From the NCBI GenBank assembly GCA_937936675.1, contig CALDDL010000352.1, forward strand, positions 5,316 through 69,315: a DNA stretch of 64,000 nucleotides, given 5' to 3'. Of the stretch, positions 62,427-64,000 are shown one piece after another. The translations under genes and the position numbers were made by a program. Source of the DNA: an uncultured bacterium. Lineage in GTDB: Bacteria; Bacteroidota; Ignavibacteria; Ignavibacteriales; Melioribacteraceae. Below the pieces are notes generated by a model. It searched no databases. It was given only the letters and a program-made list of their open reading frames with translations, and had not been told where the DNA came from. Numbering within the stretch: the first letter of the stretch is position 1; each line of letters starts with the position of its first letter.

Positions 62427-64000
62427 TTACAATAATCCAAAAATGAAAATTGCAGTCGCATTTGCCGAAATAGTCGGTTCATTTGTAATATAATCCATTC
62501 GGTCATCTCTATAAATTGCATCCATAGATTGAAATTGATTTAATAGATCAGGTTTTTCATATTCGATATTATATTTTTTGAGAAATTCTTCTTTAGCAGG
62601 ACCGGCAGAGAAACCTCCGGGAAGTATTCTTTTTATATAATTTATTTGATGATGAAACTGCCTAGTAAAAACTGTACCCTTCCCTGCAATGAAAGAAATA
62701 CCCCACGGATTTCTTCCAATTAAATAATCTCTCTGATAAGTCGCTAATGAATCAAATTGGTTATCCTTTGTAAGGTCTTTATATAAAATATTCTGCAGGA
62801 CAATTCCTGCTAAAATTAAATTCGTACCCCAAGTAGCTTCAACCCCTCTTTCAAATTGGTCATTATCTTTAATTCTATTGAACTCAACTAAATTATTTAA
62901 TATATATTGAGCATATTTTATATCATATTTTGCTAATCGATAATGAGCTAAAGAATTAATATTACCCCAACCCCACCAAAAGTCGGAACCGGCAGCGTCC
63001 GCTAATCTGAGTGCATCATTATAATAATTTTTATTTTTGGTTACCGAGTAAAGCTCAATAGCTGCTAAGGCAAGCTTCCCTTCATAATTTTTATCGAGAT
63101 ACATGCCCGAGCCAGAATTATCCACATCTTGCGCATTTGAAGCCATAGAATAAAATAATTGAGAAGTCTTCAAACACTTATCAGAATATTCCTGATAGTT
63201 TAAAACATTCTTCCAAATCTTTGCCCCTAATGCTAGTGTAGCAGAATAGATCCCAATTATATTTTTCCCCATCCCTATAAATGCAGGTCTATCAAAAGTA
63301 AGTTCATCTTTTTCAGGCATTCTCCAACCCACATCATGATCTCTTAAATCCTGAACCTGCGTTATCAATTTCTTATCTTCATAGTTGCATCTAAGTAGCC
63401 AATCTAATCCAATCTTTGCTTCTTCGAGTATATCGGCTACATTGTTCTTATTTCTGTCAAAACTAAATTTCTCCGGTGCATAATCATAAGCAAAGAGAAG
63501 CATATATGTAGAAAATGCCGTGGTATTCAAAAACTTAACATAATCACCTGCATCATGCCATCCGCCTGTTACATCATATTTTTTATTGATAGTTATTCTA
63601 TTATCTATCAATGAAGTTGCATCAGCTATATGACAGACCTCGTGAAGCATAGGATCCGTATATCCACATCTTTGAACTTTGAAAAATTCTAATAATAATG
63701 GCGGTAAATCTGAAAATATCGAACGGCTGATTTTAAAATTGTATGATTTTGATTTTTTTATTTCAATGTAATAATCACCTTCAGCAATTAATTCACTGAA
63801 ATGAATTTCATAAAAGTTCTTAAACTTTCCATATCCATTAACCGTTTTTTGAATTAAATCCGAATAGGCTGCTTTTCCGGACTTAATGTTGAATACAGTA
63901 AATCTTACATCGGTCAAATCTGCATTTGTTAGAATCACAGCACTTTTAATATCATTAGGGAAGAAACCAATTTGATTTGCTCTAATATATATTTGTTGAC
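62427..64000 (-). CDS. GH9 endoglucanase with N-terminal Ig-like domain, 5' end outside window
   Basis: The reading frame continues through 63938 to the right edge: the codons 5' of it give IYIRANQIGFFPNDIKSAV, the usual start of the cellulase N-terminal Ig-like domain, so the true start lies beyond the window. GH9 motifs are present: GGWHDAGDYVKF (catalytic base Asp), AWRMPEKDE-like GWRMPEKDEL, RDYLIGRNPWGISFIAGKG, a His pair RQFHHQ, and the general acid Glu in ITNEPTISANATAIF. It cleaves beta-1,4-glucans. It stands upstream of the exopolysaccharide run on the same strand, with 136 bases between, so it could trim a nascent polymer or degrade external cellulose. Confidence 0.92.
   Translation of the reverse strand, partial: QQIYIRANQIGFFPNDIKSAVILTNADLTDVRFTVFNIKSGKAAYSDLIQKTVNGYGKFKNFYEIHFSELIAEGDYYIEIKKSKSYNFKISRSIFSDLPPLLLEFFKVQRCGYTDPMLHEVCHIADATSLIDNRITINKKYDVTGGWHDAGDYVKFLNTTAFSTYMLLFAYDYAPEKFSFDRNKNNVADILEEAKIGLDWLLRCNYEDKKLITQVQDLRDHDVGWRMPEKDELTFDRPAFIGMGKNIIGIYSATLALGAKIWKNVLNYQEYSDKCLKTSQLFYSMASNAQDVDNSGSGMYLDKNYEGKLALAAIELYSVTKNKNYYNDALRLADAAGSDFWWGWGNINSLAHYRLAKYDIKYAQYILNNLVEFNRIKDNDQFERGVEATWGTNLILAGIVLQNILYKDLTKDNQFDSLATYQRDYLIGRNPWGISFIAGKGTVFTRQFHHQINYIKRILPGGFSAGPAKEEFLKKYNIEYEKPDLLNQFQSMDAIYRDDRMDYITNEPTISANATAIFIFGLL

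Noticed and set aside
1..64000. CRISPR arrays, insertion sequences or rRNA genes
   Set aside because: No regularly spaced repeats, transposase-like proteins or rRNA segments were seen.

Overview
The window is AT-rich bacterial chromosome with most genes on the minus strand. Several traits fit the Bacteroidota/Chlorobi (FCB) group, most likely Ignavibacteria: a single-chain pyruvate:ferredoxin oxidoreductase (nifJ), separate gltX and glnS, large beta-rich cell-surface proteins with GDxD-type repeats, Ycf48-like repeats on a Ser/Thr kinase, and many hybrid two-component kinases. This placement is inferred from protein character only, because no 16S gene is present. Where promoters can be read they look like ordinary sigma-70 sites (TTGACA/TATATT with 17-bp spacing), not the Bacteroidetes -33/-7 type.

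Layout. 1-3.8 kb: start of a lytic transglycosylase with a strong promoter, then (minus strand) aroC, a metallo-beta-lactamase-fold hydrolase and a pair of decayed NitT/TauT-type ABC transporter subunits that have lost the nucleotide-binding motifs. 3.8-17.7 kb: one long minus-strand run, tolC-like, macA-like, macB-type ATPase, two MacB/FtsX-type permeases, a 1.1-kb-residue outer-membrane protein, a Nudix hydrolase, a PfkB kinase, mtnA, recO and htrA, closed by a terminator. 17.8-24.5 kb: tRNA nucleotidyltransferase, a membrane-bound HExxH peptidase with TPRs, murA and a Ser/Thr kinase. 24.7-32.7 kb: tRNA-Leu(UAG), tig-clpP, a three-receiver hybrid kinase, gltX and glnS meeting tail to tail over a shared hairpin, and tRNA-Leu(CAA). 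32.9-33.6 kb: a MazEF-like toxin-antitoxin pair with a clear operator. 33.6-37.6 kb: a four-gene amide-ligase cluster (two ATP-grasp enzymes, a GCS2-type carboxylate-amine ligase, an esterase). 37.7-42.3 kb: nifJ with a dihydroorotate-dehydrogenase-like gene.

42.6-49.5 kb is the most remarkable part: an SOS/mutagenesis island made of lexA, ogt, a DUF72 gene, the N-terminal half of a DnaE-type error-prone polymerase, its C-terminal half on the OPPOSITE strand, and dinB. The two halves end tail to tail. The C-terminal half starts from its own promoter, which carries a LexA-box-like site with the same distance from its -10 element as the site in the lexA promoter. This suggests a two-subunit, LexA-controlled translesion polymerase.

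49.5-64 kb is a probable exopolysaccharide locus: a KaiC-like ATPase with a GGDEF-like tail (BcsE-like), a TPR/beta-barrel exporter, a GT2 synthase, a small membrane protein, a decayed NodB-like protein, a fibronectin-III lipoprotein, a hybrid kinase with an eroded ATPase domain and, upstream, a GH9 endoglucanase cut by the window edge.
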